From: CAWJAP01 sp963834365
Lineage (GTDB): Bacteria > Acidobacteriota > Vicinamibacteria > Vicinamibacterales > Vicinamibacteraceae
Direction of reading: 5' to 3'
DNA: 64,000 bases
Assembly (NCBI GenBank): GCA_963834365.1
Contig: CAWIBS010000009.1
Span: 62,001 to 126,000, forward strand
Shown here: in pieces, positions 8,242 through 17,632 of the stretch
Layout of the letters: every line of letters starts with the position of its first letter
Numbering within the stretch: the stretch's first letter is position 1
Translations under genes and position numbers: made by a program
Notes under the pieces: model-generated
The model's input: only the letters and a program-made list of their open reading frames with translations
What the model was told of the DNA's origin: nothing
The model's database searches: none

Positions 8242-9192
8242 ATGATTGGCCCTCACGCGCGTCTCGTCATGCGCGACTCGCCCACAGCCTGGATGTCGAA
8301 TTCGCTCAGCACGCCTCACGTTGCCCGCCGCCGCGATGCGTGGCTCGTCCCGCTGTCACCGACACCGCCACCCTGGGTGGACGCCCTCATCGCCGCGGAA
8401 GGCATCGACACCGCGGCGCCGCGCTACCGACGCGTGACGGGGGAAGTGCCCGACGTCTCGCGGCTCGGCGCCGCGCAGCTCGAAGCCGCCGTTGCCGAGG
8501 TCTACGGCTCGATTGCGCGCACGCTCCACGAGACCGCACATCACCCGATCAGATTCTGGAACTTCGTCCCGGCCATCCATGGCGACATGGGCGACGGGCG
8601 GGATCGCTACATGGTCTTCAACGCGGGTCGCTTCACCGCGTTCCGCCATTGGTTCGGATCCTCGGCCGTGTTCAATCGCACGCTCCCCACGGCCTCGGCC
8701 GTCGGGACGTCCGGCGCGGCGCTCGTGGTGCACTGTCTGGCGGCAGACGCACCGGGAACGCCCGTCGAAAATCCCCGGCAGATTCCCGCATATGCGTACT
8801 CGCAGCGGTACGGGCCGCTGCCTCCGTGCTTCGCAAGGGGGACGATCGTCGAGGGCCGGGGCAAACGGCTGCTGTTCGTCGGAGGCACGGCCAGCATCGT
8901 CGGCGAGCGGTCGCAACACGAGCGCGACGTCCGCAAGCAGGTGGCCGAGACGCTGCACAACCTGACGTGCCTCATTGGCGCCAGCCGCGGCGATGATCCG
9001 CACACGCTGACAGCCGGTGCGCTCGACACGCTGCGGCATGTCCGCGTCTACCTCGTGCGGGCGAAAGACGCGGACGTCGTCCGCGATCTGGTGCAGGCGG
9101 CGATGCCGTCGATGCGCACGCTCGAGTTCGCGCAGGCGGATCTCTGCCGGCGGGAGTTGCTGGTCGAGATCGAAGGATGTGCCGAGCTCTGA
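8242..9192 (+). CDS. Chorismatase, FkbO/Hyg5/XanB2 family
   Basis: A 316-residue enzyme that removes pyruvate from chorismate to give a hydroxybenzoate (XanB2, Hyg5) or dihydroxycyclohexadiene carboxylate (FkbO). The family signature is clear: RFWNFVPAIHGDMGDG, DRYMVFNAGRFTAF, SAVGTSGAALVVH, YGPLPPCFARGTIV, LLFVGGTASIVGE with ETLHNL, and the C-terminal DLCRRELLVEIEG. In Xanthomonas, XanB2 supplies 3-hydroxybenzoate to the xanthomonadin pigment and 4-hydroxybenzoate to ubiquinone. Next to a dehydratase and an acyl ligase it probably makes the aromatic starter of a polyene. The first ATG at 8242 is used; ATGs at 8269 and 8293 are also possible. The exact product (3- or 4-hydroxy) cannot be read from the sequence alone. 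Confidence 0.88.
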   Translation: MIGPHARLVMRDSPTAWMSNSLSTPHVARRRDAWLVPLSPTPPPWVDALIAAEGIDTAAPRYRRVTGEVPDVSRLGAAQLEAAVAEVYGSIARTLHETAHHPIRFWNFVPAIHGDMGDGRDRYMVFNAGRFTAFRHWFGSSAVFNRTLPTASAVGTSGAALVVHCLAADAPGTPVENPRQIPAYAYSQRYGPLPPCFARGTIVEGRGKRLLFVGGTASIVGERSQHERDVRKQVAETLHNLTCLIGASRGDDPHTLTAGALDTLRHVRVYLVRAKDADVVRDLVQAAMPSMRTLEFAQADLCRRELLVEIEGCAEL

Positions 9193-9302
9193 CCAGCTAC
9201 CAACTACCAGCTACCAGCGACCAGTTCAGTTGCGCTGACTCAGTGTTCCGGCCAACGCTTCTGCGGGGGATCGACCTGGTCACTGGTCGTTAGTCGTTCG
9301 TA
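9189..9302. repeat. Heptamer arrays in inverted arms (ACCAGCT / TGGTCGT)
   Basis: A left arm at 9189-9225 has five 7-bp units (ACCAGCT, ACCAACT, ACCAGCT, ACCAGCG, ACCAGTT). After about 50 bases a right arm (9277-9302) carries the reverse-complement type (CTGGTCA, CTGGTCG, TTAGTCG, TTCGTAC). The element fills the gap between the converging chorismatase and dehydratase genes, and the same unit family recurs at 40104-40172. Confidence 0.8.
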
Positions 9303-9721
9303 CCTGGAGCGGCAAGCGTGACGCTCCCGCTGGCGACGAGGACGCCATCGGCGGTGACCGTCCCTTCGATCTTGACGAGGCCGCCCAACCGGCCGGCGAG
9401 GCGCGCAACGGCTTCGAGGGTCACGCCGGAACCGGCACCGGCGGGGAATTTGAATCCGCCCAGCGCCGCAATGCGAAGGGCGCGCGGCCGGTCACCGCCC
9501 TCGGCGCTTGCCGCAGCCAGGCCGCCAGCCTGCGCCAGCAGTTCCACCAGCACGACCGCCGGCACCACCGGCTGTCCCGGAAAGTGGCCGTCGAAGAACC
9601 AGTCATCGTGCCGAGTCGCGCGCCGGACGCGGGCCTCGACACCCGGCACGACGTGCACGACCTCGTCGACGAGACGCATCGGCAGCCGATGCGGCAGTTG
9701 CGCCAGCCAATCGATGTCCAT
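9290..9721 (-). CDS. FabZ/ApeP-like 3-hydroxyacyl-ACP dehydratase
   Basis: A 143-residue hot-dog dehydratase that removes water from 3-hydroxyacyl-ACP. The N-terminus MDIDWLAQLPHRLPM matches the IxxLLPHRxPM start of FabZ-like proteins, and WFFDGHFPGQPVVPAVVLVE carries the catalytic His and, in VELLAQ, the partner Glu. The usual PGV is PAV here. ATG 9721 is chosen because homology starts there, although the frame stays open upstream to 9910. Size and position match the predicted dehydratases of aryl-polyene loci (COG4706), which build the conjugated chain. It is transcribed toward the chorismatase gene and away from the ligase. Confidence 0.8.
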   Translation of the reverse strand: MDIDWLAQLPHRLPMRLVDEVVHVVPGVEARVRRATRHDDWFFDGHFPGQPVVPAVVLVELLAQAGGLAAASAEGGDRPRALRIAALGGFKFPAGAGSGVTLEAVARLAGRLGGLVKIEGTVTADGVLVASGSVTLAAPGTND

Positions 9722-9841
9722 CGTGCCGGTGGCCGCCAGCGCGTGCCGCGAGCGAGGGTCGCGGGCGTAGCGACGCGCTTCGAGAGCGGCCCGCGGCGCC
9801 GGCTGAGTGACCGGCGCCGCCAGACCAACAGCGGTCGTGCG

Positions 9842-9851
9842 GAGTATACTC
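9842..9851. promoter_or_regulatory. TATACT palindrome between divergent genes
   Basis: GAGTATACTC is a perfect 10-bp palindrome carrying a -10-like TATACT on both strands. It lies in the 202-base gap between the dehydratase (start 9721, minus) and the ligase (start 9924, plus). No convincing -35 is visible. A longer relative, CTCAGTATACTGAG, sits between divergent genes at 39371. Confidence 0.35.
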
Positions 9852-9923
9852 ACCGCGCCGCATGACGTCGCTGGCGGCGTTTGCCGCGAGCTTTCCCGCG
9901 CGACGCACACTCACAGCTGACGG

Positions 9924-11396
9924 ATGAGTGACTCGGAGATCGTGGAGCGGTTCGACCGCGTGGCGCGGGCGTCACCCGATCGCCTGGTCGTGCACGTGCC
10001 GAGTGCCGACCGCCACATCACAGCCGGCACGCTTGCCGCGTCCGGGCGCGAGCTGAGCCGGGCCCTCGGCGCGGCGGGGCTCGGACCTGACGACCTCGTC
10101 CTGTCGGCCCTCGGCAACCACGATGCGTTCTTCTCGCTCCTCCTGGCGTGTGCGGGGCGCGGCGTTGCCGTGCTCCCCCTCGACCGCGGGACGCCACCAG
10201 CCGAAGCCCTGCCCCTTGCGGCACGATTCGGCGCGACGGCGATCGTCGTCCGCGACGACTCGCTCGACCACGCCGGCGCGACCGGGCGCGACCTGCCCGG
10301 CGGGTTGCGTCTCCTGCGGCTCGGGACCCCGGCGAGGACGATCGCCACGCGCGGTGCGGCCCTGCTGAAGATGACGTCGGGATCGACGGGCCTCCCGAAA
10401 GCCACGTTCACGACTGCGTCGAACCTGATCGCCGACAGCGAGGCCATCATCGAGGCCATGGATATCCGCCCGGACGATGCGCAGGTCGCCTGCATTCCGC
10501 TGTCGCACGCCTATGCGCTCGGCAACATCGTCGGACCGCTGTTCCTGCAGGGGACGACAGCCGTGCTGCACGACCAGTTCGCCCCTGGTCACTTCGTGCA
10601 GGATGCACGGCGCTTCCGCACGCGCGTGTTCGCCGGCGTGCCCTTCATGTTCGAGCACCTCGCGGCGCACCTGCTGGCGGAGGACTGGCCCCCGGCGCTC
10701 GAGAAGCTCATCACGGCGGGCGCCCGGCTCGAGGTCTCCACGGCGCGCCGATTCGTCGCGCAGTTCGGTGTGCGCATCCACAATCTGTATGGCAGTTCCG
10801 AGACCGGAGGGATCACGTTCGATCAGGTGGCCGATCCCGACGACATGGCGTCGGTCGGCACACCGTTGCCCCGTGTCACGCTGTCGCTGAGACCTGATGC
10901 TGCCGCCCCCGCGGGAGCCGGACGCGTGCACGTCGCGGGACCGGCGGTCTGCCGGGGCTACGCGGGCGCACAGGAGGAGGCCGACTCTCCTTTCGACGAC
11001 GGCGGTTTTCTCACGGGCGATCTCGGCGCGCTCGACGCGCGCGGACGACTCGAGATCGTCGGCCGGGTCTCGTCGTTCATCAACATCGCCGGCCGGAAAG
11101 TCCAGCCCGATGAGGTCGAACGCGTCCTCTCCGCCATGCCCGGCATCGCCGAGGCACGCGTGATCGGCATCGCCGATGCGGTGCGGGGGCAGCAGCTCGT
11201 CGCGTGCATCGTCCCGCGCGATCACGATCTCCGCCCGATCGCCATTCGGCACTACTGTGCGGATCGGCTCGCCGCGTACAAGATTCCGCGCGCGTTCCTG
11301 TTCCTGGACGCGCTGCCGCGCGACGCGCGCGGGAAGACCAATCGGCACGCGCTCGATGCGCTCGCGCGGGGGCGCCTGACCGGTTCCTCGGGCTGA
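9924..11396 (+). CDS. AMP-dependent acyl/aryl ligase
   Basis: A 490-residue ANL-family adenylating enzyme that activates a carboxylic acid as acyl-AMP and loads CoA or an ACP. The P-loop KMTSGSTGLPKA lies near residue 150 (complete except that the usual second G is an S), LYGSSETGGITF near 290, LTGDLGALDARGRLEIVGR near 365 (the D and R contacting AMP), and a C-terminal Lys motif within DARGKTNRH. Next to the chorismatase it is the natural candidate for activating hydroxybenzoate (XanA2-like adenylation). The start ATG is at 9924. About 100 AT-richer bases separate it from the radical SAM gene. Confidence 0.85.
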   Translation: MSDSEIVERFDRVARASPDRLVVHVPSADRHITAGTLAASGRELSRALGAAGLGPDDLVLSALGNHDAFFSLLLACAGRGVAVLPLDRGTPPAEALPLAARFGATAIVVRDDSLDHAGATGRDLPGGLRLLRLGTPARTIATRGAALLKMTSGSTGLPKATFTTASNLIADSEAIIEAMDIRPDDAQVACIPLSHAYALGNIVGPLFLQGTTAVLHDQFAPGHFVQDARRFRTRVFAGVPFMFEHLAAHLLAEDWPPALEKLITAGARLEVSTARRFVAQFGVRIHNLYGSSETGGITFDQVADPDDMASVGTPLPRVTLSLRPDAAAPAGAGRVHVAGPAVCRGYAGAQEEADSPFDDGGFLTGDLGALDARGRLEIVGRVSSFINIAGRKVQPDEVERVLSAMPGIAEARVIGIADAVRGQQLVACIVPRDHDLRPIAIRHYCADRLAAYKIPRAFLFLDALPRDARGKTNRHALDALARGRLTGSSG

Positions 11397-11499
11397 AGCC
11401 CGTGGGGCGGCCAAAACCCGTGTGTTATAGTTTTCGTCCGTTTTCCGCTGATTTTTGGCGGTTGACAGGCGGTTCCCAGACCGTGAGGGTGAGCAGTTC

Positions 11500-13407
<1,908 letters not shown>

Positions 13408-13435
13408 CTCAGCCCCGAGCCGAGTTGCGTCCGGG

Positions 13436-13542
13436 TAACGGAGGAGACGGAGGAAACGGTCTTACCGGCCAGAGAACGGAGAAATTCATGGAATCAATCT
13501 GTTCGTCTCCGTTTCTCTGTCTCGCGTTCTCCGTTCCGTGCC
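13436..13542. repeat. Purine/pyrimidine arms after the radical SAM gene
   Basis: The top strand first carries purine-rich 9-mers (ACGGAGGAG, ACGGAGGAA) and then pyrimidine-rich ones (GTCTCCGTTTCTC, GTTCTCCGTTCC). The core is a perfect 10-bp inverted repeat, GAACGGAGAA (13474-13483) and TTCTCCGTTC (13527-13536), with a 43-base spacer. It may fold as a terminator-like structure between the two convergent genes, and it repeats the inverted-arm design of other arrays in the window. Confidence 0.6.
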
Positions 13543-13544
13543 CG

Positions 13545-14068
13545 TCACTCACTCCGCAATGCGTCCCACGTCACTCGCAGCGCGGGCGAGCACTCGTCGA
13601 GCCCGTCGGTGACCGCGGCGACCAGAATCGTCGGCGCCCGGGAGCGCCAGCAGTTCGCGGATGTCCCAGAGATCCTGCGCACCACCTGCATGGAGCTTCA
13701 GCAGGATCAGAATCGCGGGGAGTCACGACGGGCGTCCCGCCCTGGAGCCGCTCGGCGGAAGCGACGGCTCGCGACTGCCAGGCGTAGCGGCCCACGACGA
13801 TGTCAACCGGCCGCTCGCCCGGCGACTCGAGGCGAACGACCCCGGCGAGCGGGTCGTCTGGATCACCGTGACGCACATCGGCGCCGACGTCCGTTCCCGA
13901 CAAGGGCGTCCAGAGGCCGAGGTCCAGGACGCGGCGATCCGTCGTCAGCAGGTCGATGTCGAAAGTTGAACGCGCGATGCCTCTCGCAGCAAGTGCGGCC
14001 GCGCCGATCAACGCGAACGGAATCTGGTGCGCGGTCAGGAGCGAGGTCACGCGCTCGAGGAGCGTCAT
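13545..14068 (-). CDS. Nucleotidyltransferase, candidate toxin of a TA pair (two frameshifts)
   Basis: About 174 residues of a small nucleotidyltransferase. It begins MTLLERVTSLLTAHQIPFALIGAAALAARG, with STFDIDLLTTD carrying the DxD metal motif, and later RPVDIVVGRYAWQSRAVASA and TPVVTPRD. This is the layout of AbiEii/MNT-like (type IV toxin-like) proteins. Extra bases near 13710 and 13630 break the frame; correcting them gives LILLKLHAGGAQDLWDIREL and ILVAAVTDGLDE...ALRSE with a normal stop at 13545. It overlaps the upstream small gene by four bases (ATGA). Toxin activity is not shown by sequence; a housekeeping nucleotidyltransferase remains possible. Confidence 0.6.
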
Positions 14069-14283
14069 CGCCGGGCCGCGCACACGCTGAGGATGCGGCG
14101 ACCCCGCGCGCGCTGTTCGCGGAGGGTGCGCAACGCTCGCTGGCGCGGGAGTCCGCTCGTCCTCATGAACAGATCGAGATCTTCGTCTCCGAGCGACAAG
14201 GCGAGGGCGATCCGCGCGTGGACCGTCATGGCGAGCACCTGCTCGCGGGTCCGGGCACGAAGATCGTCGGCCACCGAGCGCAC
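14065..14283 (-). CDS. Small protein, candidate antitoxin partner
   Basis: A 72-residue, charged, probably helical protein starting at GTG 14283 (an inner ATG is at 14229). It holds ALALSLGDEDLDLFMRTSGL followed by Arg-rich RQRALRTLREQRARGRR. It overlaps the nucleotidyltransferase by four bases, so the pair is co-translated. Small proteins of this type ahead of AbiEii-like nucleotidyltransferases are common in soil bacteria. The antitoxin role is inferred from position and size; no classic HTH or RHH could be assigned. Confidence 0.5.
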   Translation of the reverse strand: MRSVADDLRARTREQVLAMTVHARIALALSLGDEDLDLFMRTSGLPRQRALRTLREQRARGRRILSVCAARR

Positions 14284-14375
14284 CGGGTCAGTATATCGGC
14301 TCTCGCCACACGCGCCCGGAGCCGGACTCCGCCGACAGCGCGAGCCGTTTCACCAGATCGAACCAGGAGATTGTG

Positions 14376-15359
14376 CTACCTGGCCTCGGGTGGGTTGATG
14401 ACGGACTGAATCCCCGGCTCGTTCAGGTTGTCGAGCGTCACCATCAGCACGCCGGTGTCCACCATCTTCGGCACCGGCTTCCCCTGCAGATGATCGACGA
14501 GCGTCTTCACGCTCAGGTACCCCATGTTCACCGGGTTTTGTACGACGAACCCCTTGATCTCACCCTTCTTCAGCGGGTCGATGAACGCCGAGCTGTAGTC
14601 GAAGCCGACGAACGTGACGCGCCCGGCCCGGCCGATGTCCTGCAGCGCCAGCAGCATGCCGGCGGTGGACGACTCGTTGGGCGTGAAGATGCCGTCGAGC
14701 CGATCGGCGAAGCGGTTCAGCAGGTTCTCGGACGCCCGCTTCGCCGTGTCGCGCGTCGCCCCGGCGTACTGGTCCGACGAGATCACCGTCACACCGGGAT
14801 GCGTCGCCGCGAGCTCCTCGAGAAAGCCGCGCTCGCGCTCCTCGGTCGCCGCCGATCCTTCCTGGTACCGGAGCATCAGCACCGTGCCCTTGCCGCCCAG
14901 CAGCGCGCCCATGCGCGCGCCTGCGAGGCGTCCGCCCTTCCCGTTGTCGGTCGAGACATAGCTCACGGCAGGATGCGGAGGCACCAGCGCCGAATCGAAG
15001 ATGACGGTGGCGATGCCCGCCTGCGCCGCCTCCTCCACCGGCCGCACCAGCGCACGGCTGTCGAGCGGCGCCAGCGCCAGCCCCTTGACGCCCTGACTGA
15101 CGAACCCTTCCACCACCTGGATCTGTTGCTCGCGATCGTCCTCGCGGATGGGCCCCTTCCAGATCACCTCGACCGGCACACCGGCCGCTCGGAGCTCGGC
15201 GGCGGCCTTCTCCGCCCCGACGTGCACCCGCTTCCAGTGCTCGTGTGTCGCCCCCTTGGGCACGACACCAATCGAGATCTTCGACGGCTCGGTGGAGCGG
15301 CCTCCGCACGCCACCAGCCCAAGGACCGCGGTCATCAGCAGGACGGGGGTCGCATGCAT
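14376..15359 (-). CDS. Periplasmic sugar-binding lipoprotein (RbsB-like)
   Basis: A 327-residue type 1 substrate-binding protein of the ribose/LacI-like fold (Peripla_BP_4). The signal MHATPVLLMTAVLGLVACGG ends in a lipobox (LVAC). Recognisable blocks are KISIGVVPKGATHEHWKRVHVGAEKAA, QGVKGLALAPLD, VIFDSALV, GIFTPNESSTAGML and VTFVGFDYSSAFIDPLKKGEI. Such proteins deliver a sugar to an ABC transporter, but no ATPase or permease gene lies nearby. It is therefore an orphan receptor here, perhaps sharing a distant transporter or sensing for a kinase. The ligand is unknown. Confidence 0.85.
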   Translation of the reverse strand: MHATPVLLMTAVLGLVACGGRSTEPSKISIGVVPKGATHEHWKRVHVGAEKAAAELRAAGVPVEVIWKGPIREDDREQQIQVVEGFVSQGVKGLALAPLDSRALVRPVEEAAQAGIATVIFDSALVPPHPAVSYVSTDNGKGGRLAGARMGALLGGKGTVLMLRYQEGSAATEERERGFLEELAATHPGVTVISSDQYAGATRDTAKRASENLLNRFADRLDGIFTPNESSTAGMLLALQDIGRAGRVTFVGFDYSSAFIDPLKKGEIKGFVVQNPVNMGYLSVKTLVDHLQGKPVPKMVDTGVLMVTLDNLNEPGIQSVINPPEAR

Positions 15360-15365
15360 AGGAGA

Positions 15366-15605
15366 TCCGGTCTTCAGTCTTCGGTCTTCAGTCTTCAGGT
15401 CTTCAGGGCTACGGACTACGGGCTACGGACTACAGGACTTGCGAAAACCACTCTGGCGAGCCCGTGGCCTCAGCCTGCAGCCCGTAGCCTGTAGCCTGTA
15501 GCCCGTCTTCGGTCTTCGGTCTTCAGTCTTCAGTCTTCGGTCTTCGGTCTTCGGTCCTTGGTCTTTGGTCGCTGAGCCCCTTGAGCCCTGAGCCTTGAGT
15601 CAGCA
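15366..15605. repeat. Large composite heptamer array
   Basis: About 240 bases made almost wholly of 7-bp units. In order they are CTTCGGT/CTTCAGT units (15372-15405), GGCTACG/GACTACG units (15406-15436), a 35-base spacer, CCGTAGC/CTGTAGC units in the opposite sense (15470-15505), more CTTCGGT/CTTCAGT units (15506-15575), then TGAGCCC/TTGAGCC units (15576-15603). The two TACGG-type arms are inverted to each other, whereas the outer CTTCGGT blocks are direct. It fills the gap between two minus-strand lipoprotein genes. Confidence 0.9.
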
Positions 15606-15610
15606 GGGTT

Positions 15611-16435
15611 CTATCCACCGATCGCCCAACGGATCGCACCCGCCAGGTGCTGTCTGAAGCGCGCATCCTGCCACACCTCGTCGCGGTGGCCAAGTGCGGT
15701 GTAGAAGACGCGGCCGCTGCCGTACGGCTTCTGCCACGAGATCGGGAGGTCGCCGGGTTCACCGGCCCGCGCCAGGCCATCCTGCGGGAAACGATCGAGC
15801 GACAGCAGCATGCCCACACGGCCCCGGTTGTTGTCGCGAAAGCGGTAGATCTCGTCGAAGATCCGCAGCCGCGCCCCGAGCCCCTGGGTCGCGGGATGGC
15901 TCGGATCGTCGACCACGAGCTCGACCTCGGCTTGATCGCCATGTTCGGCGAACTCGTTGCCGAGCATCTCGAGGAACCGCGGTTCATCGTGATACGTGTC
16001 CGACGCGCTGTGTGCGCCGAGAAAGGCGCGGCCGTTGCGGATCCACTCGAGAAACGCCTCGATGTTCGGAATCCCGAGATTGCCCGTCGTGTTGGCGAAG
16101 AAGACGGCGCGGAACGGGGCCAGACCTTCCGGCGTCAACAGCCGCCGCACGTCTTCGGCCGTGCGGCAGTACTCGACGCTGAAGAGTCCCGATGCGCGGC
16201 CAAGCCCATCGAGCGTCGCTTCGGCAACGGGGATCGAACCGTGGCGGAACCCAGTCGTATGGGTGACGACGAGCATGCGCAGCGGCGGCGGGCCGCCGCC
16301 GGGCGTCGGCGTGGACGGAGATTCACCACCGCAGGCGGCGCTGAGGAGGATCGCCACCAGCCAGACGATCAGCCCGGCGCACCGGCTCCGCTTCGATTGA
16401 CGCGATGAGAGCAGGGGGCGATGATGGCGCGACAT
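15611..16435 (-). CDS. ThuA-domain lipoprotein
   Basis: A 274-residue secreted protein with a lipobox signal (GLIVWLVAILLSAACGG) and a Pro/Thr/Gly linker. A ThuA-like domain follows: RMLVVTHTTGFRHGSIPVA, AVFFANTTGNLGIPNIEAFLEWIRNGRAFLGAHSASDT, then GRVFYTALGHRDEVW at the end. ThuA-like domains have a glutamine-amidotransferase-like fold and are linked to sugar (trehalose) use; in soil bacteria they are often secreted, with unknown substrate. The chosen start ATG (16435) shares bases with the divergent transporter start, so either start could in reality be further inside. Confidence 0.8.
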   Translation of the reverse strand: MSRHHRPLLSSRQSKRSRCAGLIVWLVAILLSAACGGESPSTPTPGGGPPPLRMLVVTHTTGFRHGSIPVAEATLDGLGRASGLFSVEYCRTAEDVRRLLTPEGLAPFRAVFFANTTGNLGIPNIEAFLEWIRNGRAFLGAHSASDTYHDEPRFLEMLGNEFAEHGDQAEVELVVDDPSHPATQGLGARLRIFDEIYRFRDNNRGRVGMLLSLDRFPQDGLARAGEPGDLPISWQKPYGSGRVFYTALGHRDEVWQDARFRQHLAGAIRWAIGG

Positions 16436-17561
16436 GTCCGACACATTGCCGTCCGAGGATCGGTTCCGCCGGGCGTTCCTGCTGCTGCTGGTCACTTCGA
16501 TCTCCGCGGCGTTCATCACCATGATCCGCAGCTTCCTGCTGACGATCCTGGTCGCCGCGATCTTCACGGCCCTGCTATATCCGATCCACCTGCGGCTGGT
16601 CTCGGCACTCAAAGGCCGCCGCCCGCTGGCGGCCGCCATCACTCTGCTCATCGGCCTCGTCCTCATCGTCGGACCGCTGCTCGCCGTAGCCGGGCTGGTC
16701 ACCAACGAAGCCCTGCGTGTGTCGGACAACGTCACGCCGCGTGTGAAGGAGCTCATCGAGCAGCCCGGCGAGCTCGAAGGCCTGCTCAGCCGCCTCCCGT
16801 CCTACGAGCGTATCCGGCCCTACCGGAACCAGATTCTCCAGCGCGCCGGGGAGCTCGTCGGCAATTCCGGCCAGTACCTCGTGACGCAGCTTTCGGACAC
16901 GACGCGAGGCACGGTCTCGTTCGTCTTCCATTTCTTTCTGCTGCTCTACACGATGTTCTTTCTCTTCCTCGACGGCGCGTCGATGCTCAAACGCATGATG
17001 AGCGTCCTGCCGCTCCACGACGGCGAGAAGGAGCTGATGCTGGACAAGTTCGTGTCGGTCTCGCGGGCGACCATTCGCGGAACGCTGGTCATCGGCATCA
17101 TCCAGGGCCTCTTGTCGGGCTTCGCGTTCGTGATGGTGGGCATCGACGGGGCGATGTTCTGGGGCACCATGATGGCGGTCCTGTCGGTGCTGCCGGTCGT
17201 CGGCGGCGCGCTCATCTGGGTGCCGGCCGCCATCATCCTGGCCGGCGCCGGTGAATGGACGCGCGCGCTGCTCCTGGTCGCCTTCTGCTCACTGGTCGTC
17301 GGGTCGGTGGACAACCTGCTGCGGCCACGGCTGGTCGGTCGCGACACCAAGATGCACGACCTGCTGATCCTCTTCTCGACCTTGGGCGGGCTCATCGTCT
17401 TCGGGCCGATCGGCTTCATCGTCGGGCCCGTGCTGGCCGCCCTGTTCCTGACATCGTGGGAGATCTTCGCCTTCGCGTACCGCGACGTCCTACCCGCCAC
17501 CAATCCGCTCGTCCTTGCGGACGGCTCACCCTCGTCCACACCCGGCGCGGTTCCCGAATAG
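16434..17561 (+). CDS. AI-2E family transporter (PerM/UPF0118)
   Basis: A 375-residue inner-membrane protein. A long N-terminal helix pair (ITMIRSFLLTILVAAIFTALLYPIHLRLV, ALLIGLVLIVGPLLAV region) is followed by a central soluble segment. The conserved C-terminal block contains VSRATIRGTLVIGIIQGLLSGFAF, GIDGAMFWGTMMAVLSVLPVVGG and DNLLRPRLVGRDTKMHDLLILFSTLGGL, the core signature of the family. Members export autoinducer-2 or act as Na+/H+ antiporters; the substrate here is unknown. The ATG at 16434 lies in a CATG that also holds the start of the divergent ThuA gene. Confidence 0.9.
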   Translation: MSDTLPSEDRFRRAFLLLLVTSISAAFITMIRSFLLTILVAAIFTALLYPIHLRLVSALKGRRPLAAAITLLIGLVLIVGPLLAVAGLVTNEALRVSDNVTPRVKELIEQPGELEGLLSRLPSYERIRPYRNQILQRAGELVGNSGQYLVTQLSDTTRGTVSFVFHFFLLLYTMFFLFLDGASMLKRMMSVLPLHDGEKELMLDKFVSVSRATIRGTLVIGIIQGLLSGFAFVMVGIDGAMFWGTMMAVLSVLPVVGGALIWVPAAIILAGAGEWTRALLLVAFCSLVVGSVDNLLRPRLVGRDTKMHDLLILFSTLGGLIVFGPIGFIVGPVLAALFLTSWEIFAFAYRDVLPATNPLVLADGSPSSTPGAVPE

Positions 17562-17576
17562 ACGCCTGCAGCCGCC

Positions 17577-17632
17577 ACAGCCGCCCAGTCCCCCAGTCGC
17601 CCAGTCGCCCAGTCGCCCAGACCGCCCAGTCA
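17577..17632. repeat. Octamer array CGCCCAGT (reverse type)
   Basis: About six units of CGCCCAGT/CCCCCAGT in the reverse sense of the array at 4749. The last unit supplies the stop codon of the minus-strand propeller-GGT gene (TCA at 17630-17632 on the top strand). Confidence 0.85.

Noticed and set aside
9722..9910. N-terminal extension of the dehydratase gene
   Set aside because: The frame is open, but FabZ-like homology starts at MDIDWLAQ (9721), and the extension lacks a domain and overlaps the likely promoter region.
15366..15605. Possible CRISPR array
   Set aside because: The units are 7 bp with no unique spacers of constant length; no cas genes are nearby.
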